Source of the DNA: Meloidogyne chitwoodi
Taxonomy: Eukaryota > Nematoda > Chromadorea > Rhabditida > Meloidogynidae
Reading direction: 5' to 3'
Length of the DNA: 64,000 nt
NCBI GenBank assembly: GCA_015183035.1
Contig: JACZZP010000006.1
Span: 1,550,001-1,614,000, forward strand
The position numbers and the translations under genes are program-made. How positions within the stretch are numbered: the stretch's first letter is position 1; each line of letters begins with the position of its first letter. Positions 35,246-48,185 of this stretch are shown here, piece after piece. A model generated the notes under the pieces. The model saw nothing but the letters and a program-made list of their open reading frames with translations. It ran no database searches and was not told the DNA's origin.

Positions 35246-36845
35246 ATGGTAACTTTTTTGGAATAATAATTTACTTTTTTAATATTAGGTATCACTCACC
35301 TCGAGAGTTGAAACGGGACACCGGGACATTATTGTAATTATTAATTATATTTTTCAGAAAAAATTCCTCAAATTTAAGCATGATGCACAAATGAATTATT
35401 ATGGAACTAGGCTTGCTACATGCTCAAGTGATCATTTAGTTAAAATTTTTGAGATAAAATCTAATGGTCAGAGTTTGCCAATGGCTGAACTTACAGGACA
35501 TGATGGACCGGTTTATGTTTAATTTTGTATAGGATTTAGTTTTTATTTGAAAATATTTTTTTATAAAAGTAACATTATAAAATAAATGAGGAAATAAACA
35601 TCGTTTTAGGTTTGGCAAGTAAGTTGGGCGCCTCCCAAGTTTGACAATGTATTAGCATCTTGCTCTCATGATAGGTAAATTTTTATAAATAACTCACAAA
35701 AAGTTTCGATACTTTTACATTTAAATTTTTTCTGTTTTATGAAAAAATATTTTATAAAAAAAGTATTCCACTTAAAATTTTTAAGCTATGGGCCTTATGA
35801 TATACAAATATATATTTATTTTTAAATTAAGAAAAACAATAATTTGGAGAGAAGTTAATGGAAAATGGCAAAAATCTGTAATCATTATAAATTTACAAAT
35901 AATTAATTTTCTCATTGTTAGTATGAATATAATCAACATGAAGCAAGTATTAATAGCATTAGTTGGGCATATTCTGAATATGGGTTGATTTTTGCTTGTT
36001 GTTCAACTGACTGTGCCATTTCTGTTGTTCAATTTATGGGTGACGTTTGGTCACCAGTGAAAATTTCTAATGCTCATGAAGAGGTTTAAATTTTATAATA
36101 AAATTTTAGTTTTATATTAAAGGGATGTAATTCTATCAGTTGGGCACCAGCGAAGCGCATAAAATCGGTTCTAGATAAAAGTGAGAAAATCGATCCAAAA
36201 CGATTTGTAACGGGCGGAAATGATAGGCTAGTAAAGATTTGGAGGTTAAAATTTGCTTTTAAATTTTATTTAATAATTATATTGTTAGAGAAGAAACGCC
36301 TGGGAAATGGATAATAGAGGCTGAATTAGAAGGACATGAAAATTGGTAATTTTATTCACAAGAATATTAAAAAATTATTTAAAAAATAAATTAGTGTCAA
36401 GCTATTTTATGATAAGATGCTATGTTTTTTAAATTAAGAAATGTTAGATTATTTTTTTAATTTTTTAGGGTTAGGGATGTGGCTTGGTCACCATCAGATT
36501 CATTAACAAGTACAATAGCCTCATGTGGAGTTGATGGACAATTAATAATTTGGCGATGTCCAAATCTAGATGCAGATGACGGTGTGAAATGGACAAGCCA
36601 TCTTCTCCGTAAATATGACGATCGTAAGTGAAAAAACATATTTTAAAATTTTTAAAACAATTTCTAGCTCTTTGGCATGTAAGCTGGTCACTTTGTGCTA
36701 CTGTTTTGGCTGTTTCTGGAGCAGATAATAAAGTTTATCAAATAAATTTTATTACAAAAATATTTTAAAATTTAAGGTGAGCTTATTTCAAGAGCGATTG
36801 CCTAATCAATGGATACAAATTTCAGAACCCGATGATGATAAATAA
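35246..36845 (+). CDS. SEC13: SEC13 WD-repeat protein (COPII coat and nuclear pore)
   Basis: Eleven exons: 35246-35248 (ATG only), 35289-35333, 35379-35510, 35610-35674, 35832-35877, 35922-36083, 36123-36244, 36289-36345, 36469-36623, 36668-36732, 36777-36845. Diagnostic text: [115 protein letters not shown]. Six WD blades, about 300 residues, full family length. SEC13 pairs with SEC31 in COPII and with NUP145C/NUP96 in the pore. Splicing a three-base first exon to [13 protein letters not shown] is supported by the family start (M...TIDTAH..MIHDAQ). Confidence 0.93.
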
Positions 36846-37063
36846 GTGTTAAAATTAATGTAAAAGCATTCTTTTATTTTTATAAAAAATTTTTGTTTAT
36901 ATTTGGGAAATTAAAATTATTTTTTTGTTAATAGTATTATGTATAATGTTTATAAATTATGCTACCTAATTAATAGAAAAATACATATATTTATAAAGTA
37001 TTTAACCAATAACTATTTTTCACCAAAAATAAAACTTTCAAAATTTGAATTAACAAAATAATT

Positions 37064-38655
37064 TTATTTGCGATTATATCCTGGACCCGTCCGCGGAGGA
37101 GGACAATGATCCTATAAATTAATTTTTGATTAATTTGTTATAAATTCTTGACGTACGCATGAGCCTGGTTGGCCTGGCGGTCCTCTTGGCCCTGGAGGTC
37201 CTTGAGGTCCAGGCAGTCCATCTGCACCTTTCTCTCCCGGATCTAATATTTTGGTATATTTAAATTATTTTAAAAATAAATTTCTAATTGATAAATAAAA
37301 TAACCTCCTGGTGGACCAGGTGGTCCTGGTTTTCCTGGCTGTCCATCTATTTTACGAATAATAAAACAAAATTAGTTTATGAATATTTTAAAATAAACCT
37401 CGTCCAGGGGGTCCTGGCGGCCCTTGAGGACCTGGCGCTCCTGGAGGTCCTAGAAATAAATTATATTTTTTATAAAATAGCCTTTGATTTACCAGGCGGT
37501 CCAGGTGGTGCACCATTAATTACCTGTAAAGTAGATAAGAAAATTATCTCAAATTTATTTGTCAATTACCTTTCCAGGTTCGCCAGGTGGTCCCTTATCG
37601 CCAGGCAATCCTGGTGGTCCTTGCGGACCTTGTGGGCCAGGTGGACCTGGCAAACCAGGAGTTCCGTCTCGCCCGGGAATGCCAGCTGAAAATAAAAGAT
37701 ATATAAAATTCAAAAATTGAAAGAACCTTCTCCTTGAGGTCCTGGCAACCCTTTTGGTCCAGGAGGTCCTGGTGGACCTGTAAACAAAAATGGTTAATTC
37801 AATACCCAACAAATTTAAAACTTGCCAGGAGGTCCAGGTGGGCCTGGATAAATAAATTAAAAATTTTTTTATTTTAATTAATTGTATGTTAATTGTTATT
37901 ATATAAAATGTACCTACATTTTTGGCATGGAGGTTTTGGAGGCTAAAATAATATTTTAGGAAAAATAAATTATAACCAAACTGGTCCTGGCAGTAGAACA
38001 CCATCTCTACCGGGTGGTCCAGGATTTCCAGGTCTGCCTGGAGCACTAAAATAATTTTTCAATATCATTAGAAAACTAAAATTTAAAAATAAATAAACTT
38101 GCCCAGGCCGTCCATCTCGACCTGGAGGGCCTGGAGGACCAGGCGGTCCCAATTGGCAATTACAACAACTTCCACTTCCAGCTGTTCCACTTCCAGGAGG
38201 AGAGCCACCAATAGCTTGTGCATCATAACGACCATTGCTTTGACGTTTTCCTCTTTCAGTTGTTTCATTAACGGATACACCTGTTACTGATTGGATTTGT
38301 AATATTTCACGCCACATATCTCTAGAACGAGTCTATATATTTTTAAAACAATATTTTATTTATCTAAAAAAATTTATTTTGCCTTGCAAAAGTCTACTTC
38401 ATTTTGCATAAATGCTTGAATACTTTGTACATTACTATATACAATTGGTAATGTTATAACACAACCAAGTATTGAAACTGTTGCAAAAGCTACAGAAGCA
38501 AAGGCCAATAAGCGAAGTGAACGACGTGGACGTTCTTCCTCTTCATTTTGATTTCCTTCATTTGTTAATGAAGTTTTTCCATTACCAAATGGAAGTGTTG
38601 AAATATTAGATAATTGAGGGACATTATTATTATTAGTGTTCCAAACATGAGCCAT
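37064..38655 (-). CDS. Nematode cuticle collagen
   Basis: Starts [17 protein letters not shown] at 38655. An N-terminal cuticle-collagen domain has one membrane anchor ([19 protein letters not shown]) and ends ...[16 protein letters not shown] subtilisin-like cleavage site (RGKRQS) follows, then a short CCNC cysteine cluster and interrupted Gly-X-Y blocks ([16 protein letters not shown] and others) with further cysteines (CQKC, CDHC) and a short C-terminus ending GPGYNRK. Gly-X-Y exons are many and small. The first intron begins GC rather than GT (after TTTTGCAAG), a GC-AG intron. Protein would be a secreted exoskeleton collagen. Confidence 0.92.
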
Positions 38656-39122
38656 TTTAAGAATATTTTTAAATAATTTAAATAATTAATTCCTTATTTT
38701 TTGTGTATTTCGAAAAAAACTCTTAATAATTTTTTTCAATATTTTCCATTTTTGCTATTCAAAATATAGATATATAATACATATTAAAAAAAAAAGAAAA
38801 AAATTATTATTAAAAAAATAATTTGAAAAAAGTGGTGTAAATTAACAGTTTTGAAAACAAATAAATATATTTATTTGTTAAATTTCTATTAAAATAATGA
38901 ATTTAGGGCAATCACGTAAATTAATTAAGGAAATGACCTTAATTTTATTTTTATCACTACGAACAAAACAAAAATATATTAAAGAGAAATTAAATATTAA
39001 AAGAAGTAAAATGGTTGATATATTTATGGAATTTATTATTTCCTTCCTGATTTTTTTAAATTAATAATAATATTATAATAAAAATATTTAAAGAATATTG
39101 TTTTTAATTTAAAAAATATTTA
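38656..39122. other. Intergenic region between collagen and PPT1
   Basis: AT-rich. The left part is the collagen promoter side and the right part the PPT1 3' flank. Nothing else was recognised. Confidence 0.45.
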
Positions 39123-40846
39123 TTAAAGGTTTAAATATTCTTCCTCCTCTAACTCATTAGAAAATAATTTTGTTTCAGTTTTTAAGTATTTATTGATGAT
39201 TTCTGTAGTAAATATCTTAAATATTTTATTTTAAATATTAAGAAAAGGATAAATTTTGTTAAAAAATTATTTAAAAAAAATAAAAAGTTAAAAGCAAAGT
39301 TAATTTTACATAAGAATATTTTTGTATAAGATAAGCTACGGTTATTTATTAAAATACTGTTATTTCGAAAAAAATTTTTATAAATTAATCTCAAAGAAAT
39401 ATTTAAATAAACATGCTTTTATATATTTAAATAAATTTATTTATTTTTTTACCCCTGGTGGAAAATGTAAATGTTTGCCATTAATTGAAAGAAAATTTAG
39501 TCGGCCTGTTTCTTTTAATGTTTTTAATCTAAAATTATTTAATTTACATTTAAAAATTAAAATAAAAACCCAATTAAATCTTTTTTGTAAAGATTTGTCT
39601 GTTCCACTGGAATAATTGTTTTTGTATCATTTTCAGCATAAAAACCAAACCACTAAAAAAGATAAATAAATTATTTTTTTTCCAATTTTAAATTAAAAAA
39701 TTAATTTTTTAAATTACAGCGCTTTGTTTAGGTTGTATTTCTTCATCTTTTAAAAATTGAACAAGAACAAAATTTTGTAATTTTAACATATTTCTCTTGT
39801 AAGAAGAATTACATTTCTAAATTAATTAAAATAAATTTTAAATTAAAAAAGATAATTTTACTGATTCACAATTTAATTCTGGTAAAAAAATATTTTTACT
39901 TCGATATTCCTCATTTTTACTTGGATCACTTAAAATTAATTTTTTAATAAAAAAATAATTTAAATAATTTTTACTGCCAAAATTGAGCTTGAACAATTCT
40001 AAAAAATATTAAAATTATTTAATTAAATATATAATATTATTAAAGAAAATAAATCCTACGTTTTTTGAATAAACATTTCATAAGCTCCATAATCTAATAA
40101 ATGTCTAATTGTGTTACAAATAGCCACAGTACCAGAGCAATGAGGCAAACAAAAAATTTAAAAAAATATAAAAATGAACTAGGTAATATTTTTCTTACCC
40201 AAAAACTCCTTGTTGAGGACCTCCAATTGAAATCTTAAACAAAAAAAAATTTTTATTTTTAAAAATTTTTATTAACCAAATTTTTTATAGGAGGATAAGG
40301 ACAACGTTGAGCTATTGCACGCCTAAAAATTATTTAAAAAAATTATAAAGTAAAAATATTTAATTATTTATAAAAATATACATAAATAATCCTCCTTGAC
40401 TAAATCCAATAGCATTATAGCCATTTGTAAGATTTTGATCTTTTTTTAATATTTCACAAACAATTTGAATTTGTTCATTCATATTAGAAAAAAAGCCTTT
40501 CTCAATATCCTCAGCTATATTATTTCCAAGCATTATAGAATAAACATAAATTCCAGGAATATTTGTTTGAATCAATTTTTTGATGTAAAACATACTTAAA
40601 GGATTACAACATGAATCACCTTTATATTTATAAAATTATATTTTATTTAAAACAAAGAATTTTTAATATTTATTTTCAATTATTTTAATTTATTTAAAAA
40701 AACAAACCCATTCCATGCCAAATTACTACAGGTGTTGGTGATAATTTTATTTTTTCTTCTTTTGAAGTAAATAGAAAATCATCAGAATTGGCATATAAAA
40801 ATGTAAATAAAGAAATTAAGAAAATATATAAAATATTATAATTCAT
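39123..40846 (-). CDS. PPT1: Palmitoyl-protein thioesterase 1
   Basis: Start at 40846 with signal peptide (ILYIFLISLFTFLYANS). Family blocks: VIWHGMGDSCCNPLSM, IPGIYVYSIMLGN, GYNAIGFSQGG (nucleophile Ser), AQRCPYPPIKNLISIGGP.QGVFG, NMLKLQNFVLVQFLKDEE (Asp position), WFGFYAENDTKTIIP, LNFLSINGKHLHF (His). The last exon, 39123-39215, gives IFTTEIINKYLKTET and an acidic tail, replacing the short IIPFLG end of mammalian PPT1. PPT1 removes palmitate from proteins in lysosomes. Triad residues appear intact. About ten exons with short introns; small inner exons were joined by homology and may be off by a few bases. Confidence 0.9.
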
Positions 40847-41211
40847 TTCTATAAATTATATTATTATATTTAAATTTATTAATTAGTTAAATATTTTTAT
40901 TTTTGATTGGTGTATTTTCTTTGAATGTTCTTTCCAATCAAAACAATCTAATATACTTTATTTATATTATACTTTCTTATCAGTAAACTTTATCATTTTA
41001 ATTACATGAAGAGTATTTTAAATTATTTTGCCCCATTATTATTTTATAAAGTTTTAAAAATAAAATTTTGAAACGAAATCTCTTTTAGCGTTTAAATTTA
41101 ATTTAACGCCAAAATGGCTTTTAGTCAACAATCGATTGAACAAGTAAAAATGTTAATTCTTGTTTTTTAAGAATAGACATATTTTTTATTAGATTATTTT
41201 TAGAAATAATA
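40847..41211. promoter_or_regulatory. Divergent PPT1 / SANT-protein intergenic region
   Basis: 365 bp between outward-facing starts, AT-rich. It includes an ATG at 41114 (MAFSQQSIEQ) that runs into a stop and could be a short upstream ORF in the SANT-gene leader. Confidence 0.4.
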
Positions 41212-42147
41212 ATGAATGTTTTAAAACTTGTTGATTATTCACCTTCTTCCGATTCTGGGAATGATGAACAAAAAACTCCCAGAGCAACGCCAACTCCAGT
41301 TATTTTTCGTGGAAAGCGAGTGTTCCGTAGAATTATACTTTCTCCAAAAGAACAAGAAGATACACCTGTTAAACGGCATACGAGCCCGAATAAAAGCTCT
41401 AAAGTACCCGTAAAACCTCAAAGAGTGTGTTCATCGGCTACAAAAGCTTCTGCTAAAAAAAATTTAAATAAAGAAAAAGAAATGAAGACGCCAAAAAAGA
41501 AGCGTTGGACGAGGGAGGAATCTAATAAGTTAAAGGTTTGAACGTTAATTTTATTACCTATAACGAATTAGCGAAATTAACTTTTTATAATATACGCATG
41601 AAGGTGTTATGTTTGTGTTTAGCTGGCAGCTTTCTTTTCTATTTTTTTAATTTTTAATTCAATAAAGTTAGTACTTAAAATTATAATTTTTTTAGATAGC
41701 TCTCAAAGCTGCAGTAAATCCTACAACTGATGAACATTGGGAAAGAATTGCCAAGTATACATTTAAATTTAGGTGAATTATAAATGCTTTTATAATTTTT
41801 AGATCTCTTGGTGGACTTCGTACTATTTCTGAATGCAAGGAGCAAGCAGCAAAACTTGAATGGAAACCATTAGAAGAAGATAATCGCAAAAATAGTGCTG
41901 AGTGCTCTGACAAATTTTTCAATGACAACACTGCAAATGTTCGTTTTCTTTTTCAATAAAATTTTTTCTTCAATAAAAATTCATTTTATAGATTGCTTTA
42001 GCTGATCTGAGTTTAAATGATTCTCTCTTTACTGCTGCTTTTCATTCTCCACCTGAACAAGTTGTTCGTTGTATACGTCGACCTTTTCTTCTTCAATTGG
42101 TAAATGAGGAAGATGAAGAGTCAAATGAAGAGTCTCCATGTACTTGA
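41212..42147 (+). CDS. SANT/Myb-domain protein, possibly KNL-2/Mis18BP1-like
   Basis: Exons 41212-41535, 41696-41754, 41803-41938, 41992-42147. The N-terminal half is basic and disordered (TPTPVIFRGKRVFRRIIL, then many K/P/S). A SANT-like helix bundle follows: KKRWTREESNKLKIALKAA, DEHWERIAKSLGGLRTISEC, EQAAKLEWKP, with the spaced tryptophans typical of the fold. C-terminus is acidic. The pattern resembles the SANT domain of the centromere licensing factor KNL-2/M18BP1, but a generic chromatin SANT protein is equally possible. The neighbouring NDC80 is suggestive only. Confidence 0.65.
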
Positions 42148-42571
42148 ATGAAAATACTTAAATTTATGGTTTATTTTAATTTATCCAACGAGTCAATTTT
42201 TAAATAAAGATTTGTACAAAATTAGTGTCGTAAAATAAAATTTTATTTTTTAAAGTAATTTAAATACATCAAATTGTAAAAGTAAGTTGTGAATATATTT
42301 TAATCAATTTTGGGGCAAAAGTATAGAATGGAAGACCAATAATTAAGTTAAAACGTTTTTAAGAGTAATTATAGACGTTCCTTATAATGTCTCAAATCAC
42401 TAAAATAATAGAAAACTTAATCAGAGCTCGTCTTGAATTTCTTGGTTATTGTAATTGGTAATAATAAGAACGTCGCCCTAATTACTTCTAAAAATTTTTT
42501 GACATATTTAAATATTGATTTTGGAGAAACTAAAATTATTTATTCTTTATCGATTGAGCATCTTTCTGTTT
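42148..42571. other. Convergent intergenic region
   Basis: 3' flanks of the SANT gene (plus) and the PAF acetylhydrolase gene (minus); nothing else was recognised. Confidence 0.45.
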
Positions 42572-45463
42572 TTATTCTCCACCTTCATGAAGTATTTTTT
42601 CTTCATTTTCTCCTATCGTTGAGGAGTGATTTTCAGCTAAATCAATAGATATTTCATCTAATTTTTCTTTAGGGATATCAGTTCCTTCAATTAAAACAGG
42701 ACAATTGAGTGTTTCAACTAATTCTTTTAATTTTTCCTTAGAATTAATTGGATCTTCTATAAATTTAACTATTAATTGCATAATTATATCAGCCAAATAT
42801 TCAGGGTCATGTTGACCTTGAAATCCCATATATCTACCAATTCTGCCTGGATAAAGCAAACCGAGATCTATAAAAAAATATTTTTTTAATTTTAAGGTTA
42901 ATTTATTAAAAAAACCTGAAAATGATTGATGAACAATGTCATTCATTGTATACATTGATTTCTCATTCCCTCCATTCTGTTCTTGTAAATGTAATAATCT
43001 CTTTAAAAAAATTAAATTAAAGTATTTAAAAAATAAATAAACTTTAAGGCAATCCCAGCGAATCTGGGTCCCTACGAAAAAAAAATTCAACAAATCTGAA
43101 AACATGTTTCTAGGGGTAATTTTTGGTGGAGATCACGAATCTGAACTCAGATTTTGTCTAACACTTGATTTTATCTATGATTTTTAATCAAGTACTTGAT
43201 CTTTTTTTGAAAACGAAAAAAAGATATATTATTCGATTCGTCTCGTCGGGCTGGATCGATTGGTACCACTCACGTTTCATGAAATTGATTATGAACCGAG
43301 TTACATGCGATTGAAACTCGTAAAACCGTGGAGGCATAAGCTCATTTTAGGTGATTACCGCGGCTGCTCGACACCTTTTTTTCTAACGAGATTTCAATCA
43401 ATCATAACTTTGTAAAAAGTTGACTAATTGAGACGTTTTTGATCTCATTCGACTAAACTCAAAGAGCTCTTTCGAATGACATACAAATTGTCCATATTGG
43501 AAAGTGTTGGTATTCTAAAATAAGTTCTCCTCACTCTCCCTGATTGTCGAAAATCATAGATAAAACCAAGTGTTAGACGAAATCTGAGTTCAGATTCGTG
43601 ACCAGCGCCCAAAATTACCCCTAGAAACATGTTTTCAGAATTATTGGATTTTTTTTCATAGGGACCCAGATTCGCTGGGATTGCCAACTTTAATATTCAT
43701 CGGCCATTGCCATTTTGAAGCATTAAGCATTAAAACTGGTTGAGTAATTTTTTCATAATATTTACATTCAAAAGGGTATAGCCAAGCATCCAATGCAACA
43801 CAACACTTAAAAAATGTTGAATAATATTTTTTTTAAAACATTATTTTTGAAATTTTATATTTTTTTTTTAATGTTAAAATGAAAAAAAATATCAGAAATA
43901 TAAATTAAATATTATATCTCTTTTAAAATAAATAAATATATTTTTAAATAATTTTAAATAAAAATATTTCAAAATTTATTACTTTGAAATTCTTTTCAAT
44001 AGCACAAGAAGTAAGTGCTGAAGCACCACCAAAACTATGACCAATAGAAATTGCTTTATTTACATTTAATCTTCCCTTAAATATTTAATTTATAATTTAA
44101 TTTATTTATTTATTTTTAAAACTTTAAATTGTTCCCAATTAAATTCATTTCCATAAACAATTTCAATATTTGAATTACTCAATCCTTCATTTAATTTATT
44201 AAATAAATTTAACATTTGAATTGTTTCTTTTGTTCTATGTTTAATCTAAAATTTTAAATATTAGAAAATAAAAGAGATTATGTTTTACTAAAATTATTTA
44301 AAAATGAAAAAAAATCACAAGGAAACTTAAAAATAAAAAAGATTATTTAAAACTAAATATTAAAGAAAATTAATTATTTTTTATGGTCCATCTGCTACTA
44401 TGGAAAATAAAAATGAAAAATTCACTTATTAGAAAAAAAATTAAAATTATTTTCCAAACCTGTGCTATTCTATTCTCAAATTCCTCTTCCTTATGTGGAA
44501 GTTTAATTAATTCAATTGATTTATGTATTAATTCATCAGTTAAAGGATCTTTATTTAATTCATATGTATAACATGCAGAGCCATCTCTAAAGAAAAATTT
44601 AAAAGAATAAATAAATATAATATTTAAAAATAACCTATGTTCTAAAGCAGCAACTATATAACCATGACTTGACAGAGAGGCACAATTTATTGAGTAAAGA
44701 TATCTTGTTCCACTTATTCCATGAGAAAATACAACAACAGGGAATTGTTCTTCACTTTTTTTCAGAGGTATTTGCCAACGTACTGGAATTCTTAAAAATA
44801 AATTAATAAAATATAATTAGAGGGAAGATATGTGTTAAAGAGGGTTATTTACTATCGATTAATTATATTAAGAAAATATATAAATTTTAAATAAATATAT
44901 TTAATTTTTTAGTTTACCTTTTATTACCAATCATCCAATCAAAAATTAAATTTAAAGTCCAAGGAGACATTCCTCTATAAGAAGCTAATCCTTCAATAAC
45001 TTTTTCATCAGGTTTCCAAATTAAATATTCATTTAATTTTTCTTCTGTAAATTTATCATAATTTTGATCTTCACTAGGATAATAAATTCTAGCAAAAATT
45101 CCTTCACATGTTTCTTCACTTTTAGTAGAAGAACAACATTCCTCACTAGGCAAAATCTTTAAAAAAAATAAAAAAATATTTTCAAATTATTTAAAATTTA
45201 TTATTTTTTACCATAATATCAGCACAACCAACTTTATATTTTCCATTACCCAAAAGAGGAAAAATATTTTTTTGTAAATTATTTTTTTGGTTATTATTAT
45301 TATTTATATTTATTATATTTTCTTTTTGTTCTTCTTTTTCAATTTGTTCATTTTTTAAAATTTTATTAGTTAAATTATTATTTAAATATTTATTATTATT
45401 ATTTTCATTTCCTTCACTACAAGTACTGTCATAGGCAAAATATGAAGAAGTAAGTTGTCCCAT
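42572..45463 (-). CDS. PAFAH2: Platelet-activating factor acetylhydrolase, PAFAH2 type
   Basis: Start at 45463 (MGQLTSSYFAYDSTCSE), Gly2 compatible with myristoylation as in intracellular PAFAH2, and no signal peptide. Blocks in order: NGKYKVGCADIM, FARIYYPSED, PVVVFSHGISGTRYLYS, GYIVAALEHRDGSACYTY, KAISIGHSFGGASAL (nucleophile Ser), FKCCVALDAWLYP (Asp), PVLMLNASKWQW, YTMNDIVHQSFSDLGLLYPG (His). It hydrolyses PAF and oxidised phospholipids. An Asn-rich insertion follows the N-terminus and an acidic tail extends the C-terminus. The intron before RLLHLQEQNGG (43001-43688) carries a 638-bp foldback element starting at the donor. Confidence 0.9.
43048..43685. mobile_element. Foldback MITE 3 inserted at a 5' splice site of PAFAH2
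   Basis: 638 bp. Terminal inverted repeats of about 135 bp begin GGCAATCCCAGCGAATCTGG at both ends (right end read as complement) and stay alignable through GAAAACATGTTTCTAGGGG and CACGAATCTGAACTCAGATT. A perfect 8-bp duplication AACTTTAA lies at 43040-43047 and 43686-43693. On the gene strand it reads TTAAA/GTT, covering the last five exon bases and the first three intron bases. No transposase; the 80-codon ORF on the minus strand inside the right arm is a by-product of the repeat. Confidence 0.88.
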
Positions 45464-47140
45464 AATTTAAAAAATAATAAATAAACTAAAAATTAAATAA
45501 AAATATTTTTAAGAAAATGCTTTTTTTGCTGAATTGTATTTATAAAAATTAAATTTTATTTAATTAAGGGAAAAAATATAATCGGAAATTAAATTTAAAA
45601 AATGACTGGAATAAAGAATAAATATAAATTAAAATAGAAGAAAAGAGAAATTTATGGGTCCATTTTAAGAAATAATTTTGTTTCATAAAAATAAAATCTT
45701 AATTCAAAAATTAATAAAAAAAGATAATCAAAAATTTATTTTTGATTTTTAAATAACCGTTGCTATGGGAAAATTAAAAAAACTAAAAATAAATTATTAT
45801 TTTTAATATTTATATTTTTTTTGCAAAATATTATAAATTTTAAAAAATATATTTCTTTTTAATTTAAAAAAAAAAATTTGAGAAATTTTTTTTATTAATT
45901 AGTAATTCACTAATGACTCATATAAAGAATATATTAAGAATAATAAATGAAAATTTTTGGAAAATTAAAAAAATCTAAAGTTTTTAATTAATATTTTAAA
46001 TGTTTTCCCAATAAATTATCTTAATATTTTTTAATGTTTTTATTTAATTAAATTAAAATATTAATTTTTGCATAAAAATAAATAAATTAAATTTATCTAA
46101 TTTCTCTCTTTAACAAATTTTTGTAAAATAAATAAATTTAAAATAAATAAATTTACAAAGTTTTATCAACAAAATTATAATTAAAATTAATAAAAATAGT
46201 AAAAGGAATTGAAATGAAAAAAAAATATTTTTATTTCAATAAATAGACTTTACTGATAATAATTTTGATGATTTTCGATTGAATAAAAAAAAGTGAGAGG
46301 ATTAAAGATTATTTATTTATTTAAAGGGGTAACCCAAATGATCGAAAATTATTTTTAATAAATATTTATATAAATATAAATAATTGAGAAAATCTTTTTA
46401 ATTTTAGAAAATATTAATTTTAAAAGTTAATTTTATTATTTTTTTAATTAAATATTAATATATTTTAAAATATATTTAGTAATTAAAGAAGATATATATT
46501 ATTATTTAAGAAAAAAGTTTAATGTTTATATTGAAGAAATATCTTCTTTTTTTAAAAAAGAATTATTTTCAATATATTTTGATCTTTTGGATAAAAATAT
46601 TTTCTGAAAGGAGAGACTAAAGGCTGGGTGGTAGGTTTGTTCAATAACAAAAAATTTATTTTATATAATAGAGGACAAAAAATAAAAAAAGTAATAAATA
46701 TATTGATTATTTTTATATAAATATACACCTTAAATTTTATATTTTTTTAAAAATCCTTTAAAAATTTAATTTAAATTTTTATATAAAAATAAATAAATAA
46801 AATATTTCATAATAAAAATAGTAATCGATGTTAATATTACTTAAAAATAAATATATTTATTTATTTGTATTACATATGTTACCTATTATTTCTTTTAAAG
46901 CATTTGTTTGTCACGTGTTTTCCTTTTTATTTTAATACTTTTTTAAAAAAAAATTAATTCTTATTTGAAAAAAATAATATAAAAATTATTCAAAATTAAG
47001 GCTAATTTAAAAGAAATATATTTATTTTTAAATAAGAAAAATGAGTCTACCCCTATTCATCCAAAACCCAATTGGATGAATTGGTGGTTGATTCCATAAA
47101 AATAAATATTTAAAAAATATTTTTTATTCATAAATTTTTT
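45464..47140. other. AT-rich intergenic DNA, no feature seen
   Basis: 1.7 kb of A/T-rich low-complexity sequence; the PAFAH2 promoter lies at its left end. No supported ORF or repeat. Confidence 0.5.
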
Positions 47141-48185
47141 TTAATTTTCCAATGCTGTTAAAATACAATCAGGCAAACTGACATGTAGACTATCTCTTGT
47201 TATCTATTAAAAATAAAATAATATTATTTTAATAATTATTAATTAATTATTTTTTTTAATTTAAAAAATAAAAAATAAAAAAAATTTTTCAAACTTTTTC
47301 AACAAGTTCCCAAGCTTTATTTCCACAACTTTTTTCAACTAAAGGTTTACAACATTCTAAATAATTATTCATTATATAACAAAGTTGTTGATTATTATTA
47401 TTTTCTTCTTCTTTTTTTGTAGATTTATTCATTTCTTGTGAAGCAATAGATTTACAATAAATATAATCTGCTCTATTTTCTAAACGAGAAAAACAATTGG
47501 CATGTTCTTTAAATTGTTGATTTCCTATACCACACATAAAACTGAGGAAAAATACAAAATTAAATTATTTAAAAAATAAATTTATTTATTTATTACTAAT
47601 ACCTTCTAATTTATTTTTATTATTTTTTGGTTATATTTTTTTATTTAAGAAATACTATTTATCATAGAATTTTTTATAAATTTAATACATATATTTATTT
47701 TAATCATTAAATTGTTATTTTTTGTTTTATAATAAAATTTAGACTCAAAAAGGGAAAATAAAATAATTATTAAAAATACTAAAATCTCTTTTTTAAAATA
47801 TATTTAAATATTTATTTACCCATAACTAGCTTCTACTGCTTTTACTGAAAGACTTTCACAATTTAAATTAGATGTACATTCCTTTATAAATATATTAAAA
47901 AAATATATATTTATTTAAAAAATAAACTTTAAATTCATTATAAAGAGAACATAATTGTCTAAAAACTTGTGACCCTTCTGGTAATAAAAAATTCTTTTTT
48001 TGTTCTTTTTCATTTTGAGCTAAATTTTGTCTTTCTTGTACAGCATTTGCAAATCCTAACATTGGTTCTAAACATAAAGTAGCTTCTTTTTCATTTTTAA
48101 TATTACAAGGAGTAATTTGGTTATTATTTGTATAAATTTTAGAAATTAAAAAAATAAATAATAATATTATTTTATTATTATTCAT
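47141..48185 (-). CDS. Small secreted cysteine-rich protein (CPG4-like pattern)
   Basis: Start at 48185 with signal peptide (KIILLFIFLISKIYT). About ten cysteines follow in a nematode-type spacing: TPCNIKNEKEATLCLEP, FRQLCSLYNEFKECTSNLNC, VKAVEASYGFMCGIGNQQF, EHANCFSRLENRADYIYC, QQLCYIMNNYLECCKPLV, KSCGNKAWELV, PDCIL. The ASYGFMCG..F..H..CF core resembles the C. elegans chondroitin proteoglycan 4 (CPG4) domain as I remember it; DUF19-like is the alternative. Four exons joined in frame, stop at 47141. Extracellular, function unknown. Confidence 0.72.

Noticed and set aside
37288..37689. Trp/Arg-rich plus-strand ORFs in the collagen locus
   Set aside because: Antisense reading of Gly-X-Y repeats.
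39270..39420. Extra PPT1 exon in the long AT-rich intron
   Set aside because: The frames there are Lys/Phe/Asn-rich with no match to the family end; the exon at 39123-39215 fits better.
39322..39615. 97-codon plus-strand ORF
   Set aside because: Antisense to PPT1 exons, which have clear family motifs.
41114..41150. ATG MAFSQQSIEQ as start of the SANT gene
   Set aside because: Neither candidate splice from here gives an open frame into 41212; treated as leader.
43445..43687. 80-codon minus-strand ORF overlapping PAFAH2
   Set aside because: It lies in the right arm of the foldback element; the same text is mirrored in the left arm, so it is repeat-derived.
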